DNA of 64,000 nt, taken from contig NZ_VCIG01000001.1 of assembly GCF_006345815.1 (NCBI RefSeq), positions 62,001 through 126,000 on the forward strand, in the 5' to 3' direction. Below are positions 1-9,191 of this stretch, piece by piece. Both the position numbers and the translations under genes were made by a program. The notes beneath the pieces were generated by a model. It worked only from the letters and a program-made list of their open reading frames with translations. It searched no databases and had not been told where the DNA came from. Each line of letters begins with the position of its first letter. Position 1 is the stretch's first letter. Source of the stretch: Ochrobactrum sp. CGA5 (GTDB taxonomy: Bacteria > Pseudomonadota > Alphaproteobacteria > Rhizobiales > Rhizobiaceae).

Positions 1-86
1 GTTTGCGTTTGACTGGTTTGTAATGGTGTATCGGCAACAAACCAGCCGATGCGGCTGCGCCGGCTTGGCCCTGCATGTTCTTTTAG

Positions 87-185
87 ATGGCATTCCGAAA
101 AGTGTGGAACGGCTTTCGGAATAAGATGCGCGTTGGAGCGCGTCTCCAAAAGCGGGAACCGGCTTTGGGATTGAAAACAAGTTGC
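87..185. repeat. Two tandem diverged palindromic intergenic repeats
   Basis: Two imperfect palindromes lie side by side (about 87-131 and 136-185). Each has arms of roughly 12-15 bases around a core resembling AAGTGGGAACCGGTTT. Similar cores recur at 14461, 15857, 19461, 21440 and 51949 in this window, always outside conserved coding sequence. They look like REP-type elements of Rhizobiales. Function unknown; they could form RNA hairpins. Confidence 0.6.
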
Positions 186-403
186 AGGTTTAGAATTCGC
201 TTTCGCTTATGGCATAATTTACTTTTTAATAAAGCATATTTTAAATTAGAATAAATTAATATTTATCCAGTGATGTATCATATGTTTACGATTAGTATTT
301 GAAAAAAAATACAGGAATGTGCTAGTGATATATTGGCATTTTATTCAAATGCTTCGAATTTCAATAATCATCAATAGTTATATTTTTCTTTGGGAAGTCT
401 GCA
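186..403. other. AT-rich upstream region of the LuxR-family gene
   Basis: No gene is seen in this stretch. It is far richer in A and T than its surroundings, with runs such as those near 220-260 and 300-312, and it ends in a Shine-Dalgarno-like GGGAAG about ten bases before the ATG at 404. It probably holds the promoter of that gene. I see no clear lux-box dyad. Confidence 0.4.
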
Positions 404-1111
404 ATGAAATGGGAACAGATTTATGAATCCATGCAATCTGCTGACAATGCCGGACAGCTCCTTGAATACATAGATACCTACGCCAAGCAGTGCGGATTTG
501 CACATGCGGCTTATGTCATGCGCGTTCCGCTGCTGAACGGCGTGGTCAAATGGCTCAGCTTTGGATCGTTGCCCCAGGAATGGACCGATCATTATGTGGC
601 CAGAAAATATGCGGATGTCGATCCCTTGATTCGTAAGGCATTGAACAGCATTGAGCCATTGGTCTGGTCACCAAAGCTGTTTGCAGAAGTACCGCAGATC
701 TGGGCGGATGCACAGCGCTTCGGCCTCAAGGTTGGGATTTCCCAGCCATGCTGGGCTGCTCAAGGCGTGTTCGGAATGTTGTCTTTTCTGAGAAATGGTC
801 CGGCATTATCTTCCGGTGAGATTTCGATGTTGCGGCGCCAGATGCAAATCTCAGCAAATCTTTTGCATCTTTCGATGTATGAGCATCTCGATGTTCCAGC
901 GATGAATTGCGTTTCTGAAGTAAACCTGACGATGCGCGAGCGGGAAATCCTGCGCTGGACGAGTGAAGGAAAGACTGCCGAGATCATCGGCACGATCCTC
1001 AATATTTCCACACGTACGGTAAATTTCCATATCAGCAACGTGCTTACGAAGCTGGTTGCGGTCAACAAGGTTCAGGCGGTCGCCAAAGCCCGCACGTTCG
1101 GACTTCTCTAA
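404..1111 (+). CDS. LuxR-family quorum-sensing-type transcriptional regulator
   Basis: This 235-residue protein has the layout of LuxR-type regulators: an N-terminal autoinducer-binding domain (about residues 15-160) and a C-terminal GerE-type helix-turn-helix (about 172-232, with LTMREREILRWTSEGKTAEI and the recognition helix around STRTVNFHISNVLTKL). The W-x-Y and D-P-L/I residues typical of acyl-homoserine-lactone pockets are visible around residues 60-77 (WTDHYVARKYADVDPLIRKA). Length is normal for the family. No LuxI synthase lies nearby, so it is a solo regulator. In Brucella two such regulators are known, VjbR and BabR/BlxR; this sequence does not match VjbR as I remember it and could be the BabR/BlxR orthologue, but I cannot confirm that. 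Start chosen from GGGAAG upstream. Confidence 0.88.
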   Translation: MKWEQIYESMQSADNAGQLLEYIDTYAKQCGFAHAAYVMRVPLLNGVVKWLSFGSLPQEWTDHYVARKYADVDPLIRKALNSIEPLVWSPKLFAEVPQIWADAQRFGLKVGISQPCWAAQGVFGMLSFLRNGPALSSGEISMLRRQMQISANLLHLSMYEHLDVPAMNCVSEVNLTMREREILRWTSEGKTAEIIGTILNISTRTVNFHISNVLTKLVAVNKVQAVAKARTFGLL

Positions 1112-1226
1112 GTATCTTCCAAGTCCCTCGGCGGATTGTTCCGAAGGGCATCTTTCAGCGGCTTTCCGGTTTGCGCTTTTTCTGAAACGGGCTACAAATT
1201 CATTATCTTTCCCGGAGGATCAATGA

Positions 1227-2597
1227 ATGACTGCTCAGCCAAACTCTCTTGAAGCCCGCGATATCCGTTATCATCTCCATTCCTATACCGATGCTGTCCG
1301 CCTCGAAGCGGAAGGCCCGCTTGTCATTGAGCGCGGCGATGGCATTTATGTCGAAGATGGAACCGGCAAGCGTTACATTGAGGCGATGTCGGGGCTTTGG
1401 AGTGTCGGTGTGGGCTTTTCGGAGCCGCGATTGGCCGAAGCAGCCGCACGACAGATGAAGAAGTTGCCTTTCTACCATACGTTCTCTTACCGTTCGCATG
1501 GTCCTGTCATCGATTTGGCTGAAAAGCTCGTTTCGATGGCGCCCGTGCCGATGAGCAAGGCTTACTTCACCAATTCAGGCTCCGAGGCTAATGATACGGT
1601 CATCAAGTTGATCTGGTATCGTTCCAATGCGCTGGGCGAACCGGAGCGCAAGAAAATCATATCGCGCAAGCGTGGCTATCATGGTGTAACGATCGCCTCC
1701 GCCAGCCTGACTGGGCTGCCGAACAACCACCGTTCCTTCGATCTGCCAATCGACCGTATCCTGCATACGGCTTGTCCGCATCACTATCGTGAAGGACTGC
1801 CGGGGGAGACTGAGGAGCAGTTTGCAACGCGACTGGCGGATGAGCTGGAGCAGTTGATCCTTGCTGAAGGGCCACACACCATCGCTGCTTTCATTGGCGA
1901 GCCGGTGATGGGGGCTGGCGGCGTGGTCGTGCCGCCCAAAACCTACTGGGAGAAGGTGCAGGCGGTTCTCAAGCGCTACAATATTCTGCTGATCGCTGAC
2001 GAAGTCATTTGCGGATTTGGCCGGACGGGCAATTTGTTCGGCAGTCAGACTTTCGATATTAAGCCGGACATTCTGGTCATGTCGAAGCAGCTTTCCTCAT
2101 CCTATCTGCCAATTTCGGCTTTCCTCATCAATGAGCGTGTCTATGCGCCGATTGCCGAAGAAAGCCACAAGATTGGTACACTTGGCACGGGTTTCACAGC
2201 ATCCGGCCATCCGGTGGCCGCGGCTGTAGCGCTGGAAAACCTCGCCATCATTGAAGAGCGCGATCTGGTTGCCAATGCTCGTGACCGTGGCGCTTATATG
2301 CAAAAACGCTTGCGCGGTTTGCAGGATCATCCGCTGGTTGGCGAAGTGCGCGGCGTTGGTCTTATTGCCGGTGTCGAGCTTGTCACCGACAAGCAGGCCA
2401 GGACGGGTCTTGAGCCGACCGGTGCTCTCGGCGCAAAGGCAAATGCTGTTCTTCAGGAACGCGGCGTTATTTCTCGCGCAATGGGCGACACGCTTGCCTT
2501 CTGTCCACCACTCATCATCAACGATCAGCAGATCGATATTATGGTATCCGCGCTCGAAGCGACACTGAACGATGTTCAGGCGAGCCTCGCCAAGTAA
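1227..2597 (+). CDS. Class III omega-amino acid:pyruvate aminotransferase
   Basis: This 456-residue PLP enzyme transfers amino groups from omega-amino acids or amines to pyruvate. Class III marks are present: NSGSEANDT around residue 115, the ADEVICGFGRTG segment near 257-268, and the PLP lysine in VMSKQLSSSY at about residue 287. The sequence closely resembles, as I recall it, the omega-transaminase of Ochrobactrum anthropi used with chiral amines. The ATG at 1227 follows a GGAGG at 1214; an earlier out-of-frame ATG at 1223 is ignored. It stands alone between the LuxR-type regulator and the cys operon, and a strong hairpin follows it. The natural substrate cannot be read from the sequence. 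Confidence 0.93.
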   Translation: MTAQPNSLEARDIRYHLHSYTDAVRLEAEGPLVIERGDGIYVEDGTGKRYIEAMSGLWSVGVGFSEPRLAEAAARQMKKLPFYHTFSYRSHGPVIDLAEKLVSMAPVPMSKAYFTNSGSEANDTVIKLIWYRSNALGEPERKKIISRKRGYHGVTIASASLTGLPNNHRSFDLPIDRILHTACPHHYREGLPGETEEQFATRLADELEQLILAEGPHTIAAFIGEPVMGAGGVVVPPKTYWEKVQAVLKRYNILLIADEVICGFGRTGNLFGSQTFDIKPDILVMSKQLSSSYLPISAFLINERVYAPIAEESHKIGTLGTGFTASGHPVAAAVALENLAIIEERDLVANARDRGAYMQKRLRGLQDHPLVGEVRGVGLIAGVELVTDKQARTGLEPTGALGAKANAVLQERGVISRAMGDTLAFCPPLIINDQQIDIMVSALEATLNDVQASLAK

Positions 2598-2604
2598 TGA
2601 TTTA

Positions 2605-2639
2605 CTCCGGAGCTGTCCGAATGACGGGCAGCTCCGGAG
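2605..2639 (+). terminator. Strong hairpin after the aminotransferase gene
   Basis: The 11-base arms CTCCGGAGCTG (2605-2615) and CAGCTCCGGAG (2629-2639) are exact inverted repeats, starting eight bases after the stop codon. No real U-run follows, only a TTAAATTT about ten bases on, so termination efficiency is uncertain. Confidence 0.6.
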
Positions 2640-2931
2640 CGAAGAGCCGTTAAATTTCACAAAAATTGTATGATTTTCCGTAGCTTGATTAAAATTCGGC
2701 TTTTCCCGGCGCGCGCAAGTTTGTTCTGGCTCCACTTGCAAATACGGTAAGTTTTCGCGCAAGCCAGTTGCAATACGCGATAGGTTTCTTTCACTTTTCT
2801 GCATCGTTTCACGACAATGCCGGCACCGTGGCTTTTGTCACATCTGCGCCGGATGAAGGCCCATTTCCTGATCTTGGGCCATCCCTTCCGCCAGTATCGA
2901 GACCCTATCCGGTTGCCGGGAGTAAGTAGTC
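2640..2931. other. Upstream region of the cysDNCQ operon
   Basis: About 290 bases without a credible gene lie between the aminotransferase hairpin and cysD. The first half is AT-rich and could hold the operon promoter. No riboswitch consensus (for example SAM) or other named motif was recognised. Confidence 0.35.
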
Positions 2932-3852
2932 GTGCATCATGCATCCCTGACCAAGAACCTGACGCATCTTCAGCGTCTTGAGGCGGAAGCTATCCATATT
3001 TTTCGTGAGGTTGCTGCAACCTTCGCCAACCCGGTGATGCTGTATTCGATCGGCAAGGATTCGTCGGTGATGCTGCATCTGGCGATGAAGGCATTCTATC
3101 CCGCACCGCCGCCTTTCCCTTTTCTGCATGTTGATACGACATGGAAGTTTCGAGAGATGATCGAATTTCGCGATGCTCAGGCGCGTGAAAAGGGCTTCGA
3201 GCTGCTCGTGCATATCAACGAGGATGGTGTGCGTGACGGCATTGGCCCTTTTAGCCACGGATCGAACGTCCACACGCATGTGATGAAGACCGTGGCCTTG
3301 CGGCAAGCGCTCGACAAGTACAAGTTCGATGCGGCTTTTGGAGGGGCTCGCCGCGACGAGGAGAAATCGCGCGCCAAAGAGCGCATTTTTTCCTTCCGCA
3401 ATGCGCAACACGGCTGGGACCCCAAAAACCAGCGCCCAGAAATGTGGAAAATCTATAATACGCGCGTTTCAGCAGGGGAATCGATCCGCGTTTTTCCACT
3501 GTCGAATTGGACAGAACTCGACATCTGGCAGTACATCCTGCAAGAGAATATCCCTATCGTGCCGCTTTACTTTGCAGCGCACCGTCCGGTGGTGGAGCGC
3601 GACGGCATGCTGATCATGGTCGATGATGATCGTATGAAGTTGCACCCGGACGAAAAGGTAGAAAGCCGATTGGTGCGGTTCCGCACGCTTGGCTGCTATC
3701 CGCTGACTGGTGCAATTGAATCAAGCGCGGCTGACCTTTCCGCTATTGTTGAAGAAATGCTGATTGCCCGCACATCCGAGCGGCAAGGTCGCGCCATTGA
3801 TCGTGACGAAGCCGGCTCAATGGAAAAGAAGAAGCGCGAGGGCTATTTCTGA
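2932..3852 (+). CDS. cysD: Sulfate adenylyltransferase subunit 2
   Basis: CysD is the catalytic subunit of ATP sulfurylase, which makes adenosine 5'-phosphosulfate from ATP and sulfate in the cytoplasm. At 306 residues it matches the family length. The PP-loop is visible as [13 protein letters not shown] near residues 38-50, followed by the PAPS-reductase-like fold and the conserved [15 protein letters not shown] segment near 137-151. The start is read as GTG at 2932, after GGGAG about ten bases upstream. Its stop codon overlaps the ATG of cysNC (TGATG), so the two subunits are translationally coupled. Confidence 0.95.
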   Translation: MHHASLTKNLTHLQRLEAEAIHIFREVAATFANPVMLYSIGKDSSVMLHLAMKAFYPAPPPFPFLHVDTTWKFREMIEFRDAQAREKGFELLVHINEDGVRDGIGPFSHGSNVHTHVMKTVALRQALDKYKFDAAFGGARRDEEKSRAKERIFSFRNAQHGWDPKNQRPEMWKIYNTRVSAGESIRVFPLSNWTELDIWQYILQENIPIVPLYFAAHRPVVERDGMLIMVDDDRMKLHPDEKVESRLVRFRTLGCYPLTGAIESSAADLSAIVEEMLIARTSERQGRAIDRDEAGSMEKKKREGYF

Positions 3853-5786
3853 TGAATGCAATAATCAAGCCTGTCGCACCCAATGCTACAGTCAGCGACT
3901 TCCTGGCGGATCAGGAACGCAAGACACTGTTGCGCTTTCTCACTTGCGGGTCAGTGGATGACGGAAAATCAACGCTGATCGGACGTCTGCTCTATGACAC
4001 GAAGCTGATTTTCGAGGACCAGCTGGCATCGTTGAAAAATGATAGTCGCAAGTTTGGCACCACGGATGACGATTTCGATTTCGCATTACTGGTTGACGGC
4101 CTGGAGGCCGAGCGGGAGCAGGGCATCACCATCGATGTCGCCTATCGCTTCTTCTCGACACCACGCCGCAAGTTTATTGTCGCGGACACGCCGGGCCATG
4201 CGCAATATACGCGCAACATGGCGACCGGTGCGTCGACAGCCGATCTTGCTATCGTGCTTGTCGATGCGCGTCAGGGCGTGCTGACCCAGACGCGGCGCCA
4301 TTCCTTCATTGCTGCAGCACTTGGTATTCGTCACGTCGTTCTGGCCGTAAACAAGATAGACCTGGTCGATTTTTCGCAAGAAGCCTTCCAACGCATTGTT
4401 GCCGACTATATGGGCTTCGCCAAAGAATTAGGCTTTGTCAGTATACAGCCGATCCCGCTTTCGGCTCGTTTCGGCGACAATGTCACCCTGCCATCGCTGC
4501 GCATGGACTGGTATGAAGGACCAAATCTGCTTGAACATCTGGAGACCGTGCGCATTGACGCGGAGACAGCGGCAAAGCCTTTCCGCTTCCCTGTTCAATA
4601 TGTGAACCGGCCCAATCTCGATTTTCGCGGCTTTTCCGGCACGGTGGCATCCGGTTCGATCAGCGCTGGTGATCCCGTCGTGGTTGCCAAATCAGGCAAG
4701 ATATCCCGTGTAAAACGTATTGCCACCCACGATGGCGATCTGTTGAAAGCATCCGAAGGGCAGGCAGTCACATTGGTGCTGGAGGATGAACTCGAGGTCT
4801 CGCGCGGCAATATGCTGGTAGGGATGGAAGCCCGTCCAGAAGTGGCTGATCGGTTCGCGGCCAATATCGTCTGGTTTGGCGAAGAGGCGTTGCATCCTGG
4901 ACGTTCCTATATTCTGCGTACCGAAACCGATCAGACGCCGGTGACGATCAACGATATCGTATACAGAAGCGACGTAGACAGTTTCACCCGTCGGGAAGCA
5001 TCCCGTCTTGATCTCAACGAGATCGGACTTTGCCATCTCCAAACGGTGGATCACATCGCGTTCGATCCCTATGCCGATAATCGTGTAACTGGCGCGTTCG
5101 TATTGATCGACAGACTTACCAACGCGACTGTCGGTGCTGGAATGATCGATAGCGCTCTTCGTCAGGCGACGAATGTGCATCTCCAGTCCTTCGACCTCGA
5201 CAAACACACACGTGCGGCGCAGAAGTTCCAGAAACCGGCTGTGCTTTGGTTCACGGGTCTGTCCGGCTCCGGCAAATCCACCATTGCAAACCGGCTGGAA
5301 CAGCGACTTCATGCGCTGGGCAAACACACTTACCTGCTGGATGGCGACAATGTCCGTCATGGTCTCAACAGCGATCTGGGATTTTCAGAAGAGGACAGGG
5401 CAGAAAACATCCGCCGTGTTGGCGAAGTCGCCCGGTTGATGACTGATGCCGGACTGGTTGTGCTGGTCTCCTTCATTTCGCCATTTCGCAGCGAGCGGGA
5501 TCGCATTCGTTCCCGGTTGCCTGAAGGCGAGTTTGTCGAGATATTCGTGGATACACCGCTAGAGGAATGTATTGCGCGTGACCCGAAGGGGCTTTATGCG
5601 CAGGCTTTGCGCGGCGAGATCAAGGCTTTCACCGGTGTTGATTCTCCGTACGAGCCACCAACATCTCCCGAACTTCGTCTGAGCACGGCGGGGCGTGATG
5701 TTGACGAGCTCGTCGGAGAAGTAGAAAAATATCTTGCCGAACGTGGTATCATCGGCAGTTATGGCAGCGATTCCTGGTCAATTTGA
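3852..5786 (+). CDS. cysNC: Bifunctional sulfate adenylyltransferase GTPase subunit / APS kinase
   Basis: This 644-residue protein fuses two activities. Residues 1-450 are CysN, the GTPase that drives ATP sulfurylase: G1 GSVDDGKST (33-41), G3 DTPGH (112-116) and G4 NKID (167-170). Residues from about 455 are APS kinase (CysC), with its own P-loop GLSGSGKS near 469-476 and the following [10 protein letters not shown] segment; it phosphorylates APS to PAPS. The fusion is usual in rhizobia and relatives, where PAPS is needed for sulfation or for reduction. It overlaps cysD by one base and is followed three bases later by cysQ. Confidence 0.95.
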   Translation: MNAIIKPVAPNATVSDFLADQERKTLLRFLTCGSVDDGKSTLIGRLLYDTKLIFEDQLASLKNDSRKFGTTDDDFDFALLVDGLEAEREQGITIDVAYRFFSTPRRKFIVADTPGHAQYTRNMATGASTADLAIVLVDARQGVLTQTRRHSFIAAALGIRHVVLAVNKIDLVDFSQEAFQRIVADYMGFAKELGFVSIQPIPLSARFGDNVTLPSLRMDWYEGPNLLEHLETVRIDAETAAKPFRFPVQYVNRPNLDFRGFSGTVASGSISAGDPVVVAKSGKISRVKRIATHDGDLLKASEGQAVTLVLEDELEVSRGNMLVGMEARPEVADRFAANIVWFGEEALHPGRSYILRTETDQTPVTINDIVYRSDVDSFTRREASRLDLNEIGLCHLQTVDHIAFDPYADNRVTGAFVLIDRLTNATVGAGMIDSALRQATNVHLQSFDLDKHTRAAQKFQKPAVLWFTGLSGSGKSTIANRLEQRLHALGKHTYLLDGDNVRHGLNSDLGFSEEDRAENIRRVGEVARLMTDAGLVVLVSFISPFRSERDRIRSRLPEGEFVEIFVDTPLEECIARDPKGLYAQALRGEIKAFTGVDSPYEPPTSPELRLSTAGRDVDELVGEVEKYLAERGIIGSYGSDSWSI

Positions 5787-5789
5787 GCA

Positions 5790-6635
5790 ATGAAGATTTC
5801 AGCCTCCCCAAAAGCCGATCAGAACGGCGAAGCAATGCTGGCCGTTCTGCAGGAAGCTGCACTCGAGGCGGGGCGCGTTATCATGAAGCATTATGCCAAT
5901 GGTTGCGCGGTTCACAGCAAGAAAGATTCTTCCCCGGTCACGGAAGCAGATCGTGACGCGGAAGCCATCATTCTTGCGGCCATCGCTTCCGTTGTCCCGG
6001 ATATTCCGGTCGTGGCCGAAGAAGAAGTGGCGGCGGGGCGCTTGCCCTCACAGTTGGGGCGCCGGTTTCTATTGGTGGACCCTTTGGACGGTACGCGTGA
6101 GTTTCTGCTACGAAACGGCGATTTTACCGTGAATATCGGCATGATCGAGGATGGCGCTCCAGTTCTCGGCATCGTTTATGCACCCGTTCGCAATCGCTTG
6201 TTTATTGGGAACAGCAACGGTGCTGAAGAAATAGCGACGACCAAAGATCATGCAGTTGGAACACGGCGCGGGATAAGGGTGCGTGTTCACGGGGCCGAGC
6301 GGGTGGCGGTTTGCAGCCGGTCACATAAAAACCTGGAAACGGAGAAGTTCCTCAGCGACAATAGGATCAGTCGCTACGTTTCCATCGGTTCATCGCTGAA
6401 ATTCTGCCTGATCGCCAGTGGAGAGGCCGATATCTATCCACGTTTCGGCCCGACTATGGAATGGGATACAGCAGCCGGCGATGCCGTGTTGCGCGCCGCC
6501 GGCGGTCTCACCACGACTTTCGAGGGAGCGCCGCTTTCTTATGGCCAGCGCGCCAGTGAAGGTGTTGCGGGTTTTGCCAATCCCAATTTTGTGGCTTTTG
6601 GCGGTGGCACAAAACCCGTTTTTTCTATGGTTTGA
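5790..6635 (+). CDS. cysQ: 3'(2'),5'-bisphosphate nucleotidase CysQ
   Basis: CysQ belongs to the inositol-monophosphatase fold and hydrolyses 3'-phosphoadenosine 5'-phosphate, the by-product of PAPS use. At 281 residues it is slightly longer than the E. coli protein. The metal-binding motif DPLDGTREF lies near residues 97-105 and the second family motif WDTAAGDAVL near 225-234. It begins three bases after the cysNC stop, so it is the third gene of the operon and recycles the product of the pathway whose first steps its neighbours encode. No cysH or cysIJ is present in this window. Confidence 0.93.
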   Translation: MKISASPKADQNGEAMLAVLQEAALEAGRVIMKHYANGCAVHSKKDSSPVTEADRDAEAIILAAIASVVPDIPVVAEEEVAAGRLPSQLGRRFLLVDPLDGTREFLLRNGDFTVNIGMIEDGAPVLGIVYAPVRNRLFIGNSNGAEEIATTKDHAVGTRRGIRVRVHGAERVAVCSRSHKNLETEKFLSDNRISRYVSIGSSLKFCLIASGEADIYPRFGPTMEWDTAAGDAVLRAAGGLTTTFEGAPLSYGQRASEGVAGFANPNFVAFGGGTKPVFSMV

Positions 6636-6798
6636 TGGATTTTGGAAACAGACGGTTAGAGTGTCTTACTTTCACATGCAACGCGCTTGACGCCATTTCC
6701 AACTTTTCGGGTCGGGCATTAAAAAAACCATAAGATACACTTGCGGCTTGAAATTGGGGGCGTTATAAGCCGCCTCAATGGTCAAGACCACGTGGTCA

Positions 6799-6875
6799 CG
6801 GAGTGTAGCGCAGCCTGGTAGCGCACCTCGTTCGGGACGAGGGGGTCGGAGGTTCGAATCCTCTCACTCCGACCA
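6799..6875 (+). tRNA. tRNA-Pro (anticodon CGG)
   Basis: A full 77-base cloverleaf ending in an encoded CCA is visible. The acceptor arms are CGGAGTG and CACTCCG; the anticodon stem CCTCG/CGAGG encloses the loop TTCGGGA, giving anticodon CGG for proline codon CCG; the T-arm carries GGTTCGAATCC. It lies between cysQ and the convergent Crp/Fnr gene. No integrase or duplicated tRNA 3' end was seen next to it. Confidence 0.97.
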
Positions 6876-6894
6876 TTTTCCCGAAAGTTTGGCT

Positions 6895-7656
6895 CTATTC
6901 TTTTCTTCCGAACACAGACATACGCATGAACTCTCCGTCGTACTGGGCAAGGGCAACCAGGCGTTTACGGTCCAGTATTTCCACACGGTTCGAACGGAAC
7001 AGGATAAGCCCTTCTTCGCGGAGGTCACGCAGCATCCGATTGAGGTGTATCGGCGTCAATCCCAGAGCATCGGCGAGTTGATATTGTGTTAGCGGGCAAT
7101 AAAAGGAATCTGGATCGTCCATCCCGCACGATTGCACCCGATCCGAAAGCTCGAGAAAAAGGTGCGCAGTTCTGACGAATGCGGCACGGCATCCGATATT
7201 GGTAAGGTGCTCGATCAGCATTGATCGCTGGCGTGCAAGAAGCTCGATAAGGATCAGACTAAGACGGGGCGCACGCTCGATAGAGGCTTCCAGCGAGGCA
7301 AGCGGAATCTCGAAAACCGACATGGGGGTGATGGCCGCTATCGTATTGTAGCTGTAGCCATCGGCCGTTCGAAGCCCAAGAAAATCGCTCCGCATGGGGA
7401 AGTCGATGATCTGTCGTTCGCCGCTCGACAGATCGCGATATACACACCCCCAACCGGAGCGCACGAGATGAATGCTCCTGATGCGCGCACCTTGCTCAAT
7501 GATTGTGGCATCGGCAGCAAAGTCATTTTCAATAATAGTGAGGGACGAAAGCGCGTCTGTTTCCCGCGCTTCCAGCTTGGCGAGAATTGGAGGGGCCTCC
7601 AATAAACCAATCAGCGCTTCAATCGATGGGTCTGTGGTCTGCTTGCCACTATGCAT
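6895..7656 (-). CDS. Crp/Fnr-family transcriptional regulator
   Basis: This is a cyclic-nucleotide-binding-fold regulator: an N-terminal beta-roll (about residues 25-140) and a C-terminal winged helix (about 175-235, with [20 protein letters not shown]). No Fnr-type cysteine cluster is seen at the N-terminus, so an iron-sulfur oxygen sensor is unlikely. The frame is open back to an ATG at 7719, but those extra 21 codons run through a degenerate copy of the palindromic repeat, so I prefer the ATG at 7656 (MHSGKQ, 253 residues). It may be monocistronic. Its ligand and targets are unknown. Confidence 0.85.
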   Translation of the reverse strand: MHSGKQTTDPSIEALIGLLEAPPILAKLEARETDALSSLTIIENDFAADATIIEQGARIRSIHLVRSGWGCVYRDLSSGERQIIDFPMRSDFLGLRTADGYSYNTIAAITPMSVFEIPLASLEASIERAPRLSLILIELLARQRSMLIEHLTNIGCRAAFVRTAHLFLELSDRVQSCGMDDPDSFYCPLTQYQLADALGLTPIHLNRMLRDLREEGLILFRSNRVEILDRKRLVALAQYDGEFMRMSVFGRKE

Positions 7657-7670
7657 TTCCAACCCATTAG

Positions 7671-7712
7671 AGCGAATTCCGAAATTTTTCAGACAGCCTT
7701 TCGGAAAAGTTA
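7671..7712. repeat. Degenerate palindromic repeat
   Basis: The arms ATTCCGAAA and TTTCGGAAA bracket a short spacer, resembling the copy at 87-131. It sits just upstream of the preferred start of the Crp/Fnr gene. Confidence 0.4.
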
Positions 7713-7852
7713 CATCCAATAATCACAGTTAGGGTACTTACTCGATTCAATCAAATCGATTGCAAAATAAAGTATGTCCACCGCATTGCGGTCTTGCAGT
7801 CCAATAACCGTGCAAAGAGCCAGTCGGTATTTTCATCGAAATCGGGGCATTC

Positions 7853-8005
7853 ATGAACTTTGAAAAGCGTGATTGCCTCCGCAATGTCGATGAATTCAGT
7901 AAATCCGAAAACCATCTAAACGAAAGATATAGACGCTATATCCTACCGCGCTTTAAGTCGTTCCTATGGTTAATTATAATTTTTCGCATTGCTAACATAA
8001 GTTAA
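7853..8005 (+). CDS. Possible small 50-residue protein, unknown
   Basis: An ATG-initiated frame of 50 codons ends at TAA 8003-8005. The product is basic in its middle (NERYRRYILPRFK) and its C-terminal half is hydrophobic (FLWLIIIFRIANI), which could be a short membrane segment. There is only a weak ribosome-binding site, and nothing I recognise. It lies in the roughly 500-base gap between the Crp/Fnr and LuxR-type regulators, so it could equally be chance. Confidence 0.2.
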   Translation: MNFEKRDCLRNVDEFSKSENHLNERYRRYILPRFKSFLWLIIIFRIANIS

Positions 8006-8151
8006 TGACACGCTTATTTCCCGATAGCAATATTTACCCTGGTCAAGCTTACAGGTCTATCCAGGAAAGCGCATGAAATTGTTCGTCTCTGACGAAAGTA
8101 ATAGATGGATGCACAAACATACAGCAACTTGAGTAGCGCCGGGAGTATCAC

Positions 8152-8877
8152 ATGTTGGAGACGAGAGGGGATAGCCTTTGGGCTGCTTCGGGGAGTACGG
8201 GCGACAGGGGTAACGCCGCCAGTACTGAAGCAGTGCGTGGACGGCGCATGTTGCTTGTGTGCAAGAGCAATCTTGAACGGCAGTGCCTTTACAACGGACT
8301 CGTGCTGAATGGCCTCAAGCTTCCAGTGGAGACACAAGCGGCGATCGAACTGGCGGATCCCACCGAGGACATAGCTGTTGTCCTTATTAATATTGGCTCC
8401 AAGCGGCTGGCCGATCCGTTCTTTTCGGAGAAATTGCAGTCGGTGATTGAACTCTGGCGTCCGGTTCCGGTCGTTTTTCTCGCGGAACGCGAGGAGTGGG
8501 CCCAGGTTGTGCGTGCTATGGAAATCGGCGCGCGCGGTTATATCCCCATGTCTGTTGATATCAAGGTTTGCGTCGAAGCCATTCATCTTGCCACGGCTGG
8601 CGGTATGTATGTGCCCGCTTCCATGGTGTTCCAGACAGCGCCGACAGACGTTGACGACGATGTTCTGGGTGAGTTGCTCACAGCACGCGAGATCGAAGTT
8701 GTACACGCCATCCGAATTGGAAAATCGAACAAGATCATTGCATTCGAATTGGGCATGAGCGAAGGCACAGTCAAGGCGCATGTCCATAATATCATGAAGA
8801 AAATTGGTGCTGCGAACCGGACGGAAGTCGCGTGCAAGTTGCATAGAATGTATGGTGAGAAGTTCGATCTCGATTGA
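8152..8877 (+). CDS. Atypical NarL/LuxR-type regulator with degenerate receiver domain
   Basis: The protein is 241 residues. After about 25 poorly structured residues comes a receiver-like fold (about residues 28-150) and then a GerE/LuxR helix-turn-helix (about 172-232, LTAREIEVVHAIRIGKSNKI and GMSEGTVKAHVHNIMKKI). The receiver lacks the usual acidic phosphoacceptor: the expected hydrophobic strand reads AVVLINIGS, with Asn rather than Asp, and the N-terminal acidic pair is absent as well (MLLVCKSN). It is therefore probably a phosphorylation-independent, orphan regulator; no histidine kinase is nearby. The ATG follows GGGAG by about seven bases. Confidence 0.85.
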   Translation: MLETRGDSLWAASGSTGDRGNAASTEAVRGRRMLLVCKSNLERQCLYNGLVLNGLKLPVETQAAIELADPTEDIAVVLINIGSKRLADPFFSEKLQSVIELWRPVPVVFLAEREEWAQVVRAMEIGARGYIPMSVDIKVCVEAIHLATAGGMYVPASMVFQTAPTDVDDDVLGELLTAREIEVVHAIRIGKSNKIIAFELGMSEGTVKAHVHNIMKKIGAANRTEVACKLHRMYGEKFDLD

Positions 8878-9191
8878 CCCCATTCGGTTTCGGTTGGGTG
8901 CCGTTTGCACGAAAATCGGCGAGCGGATGGTCCTCCCCATGAATTTATTGGACTGTTGTTTAGTCTTTCCGGCGCGGTCCCTCGTCTTCAGGTCCCAACT
9001 CCACACTTGGTGCGCAACGCAATAACGCTGCTCATTTTCATCGTATGGCTATCCGGTGAAGGCGACAGGGGCCTAAAATCGCTGGGAAGCGAATGCTATT
9101 CGAAGTCATTTGAACGGAAGTGGTTGCTTTCTATTGAAAAACCGCGAAATTACTCCGACGCAATCGGAATAATACCAGCTCTGGGATAAAA
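8878..9191. other. Intergenic region before glpR
   Basis: No convincing gene is seen here. The last 120 bases are AT-richer and contain scattered TTCG/CGAA words near the glpR start, compatible with autoregulation, but no clear array like the one at 9985. The region should also contain the end of the upstream transcript, yet no strong terminator hairpin was found. Confidence 0.3.

Noticed and set aside
404-1111. VjbR as identity of the LuxR-type gene
   Set aside because: The sequence does not resemble VjbR as I remember it in length or N-terminal motif.
6799-6875. tRNA-Pro as an integration site
   Set aside because: No integrase, no duplicated tRNA 3' end and no foreign-looking genes flank it.
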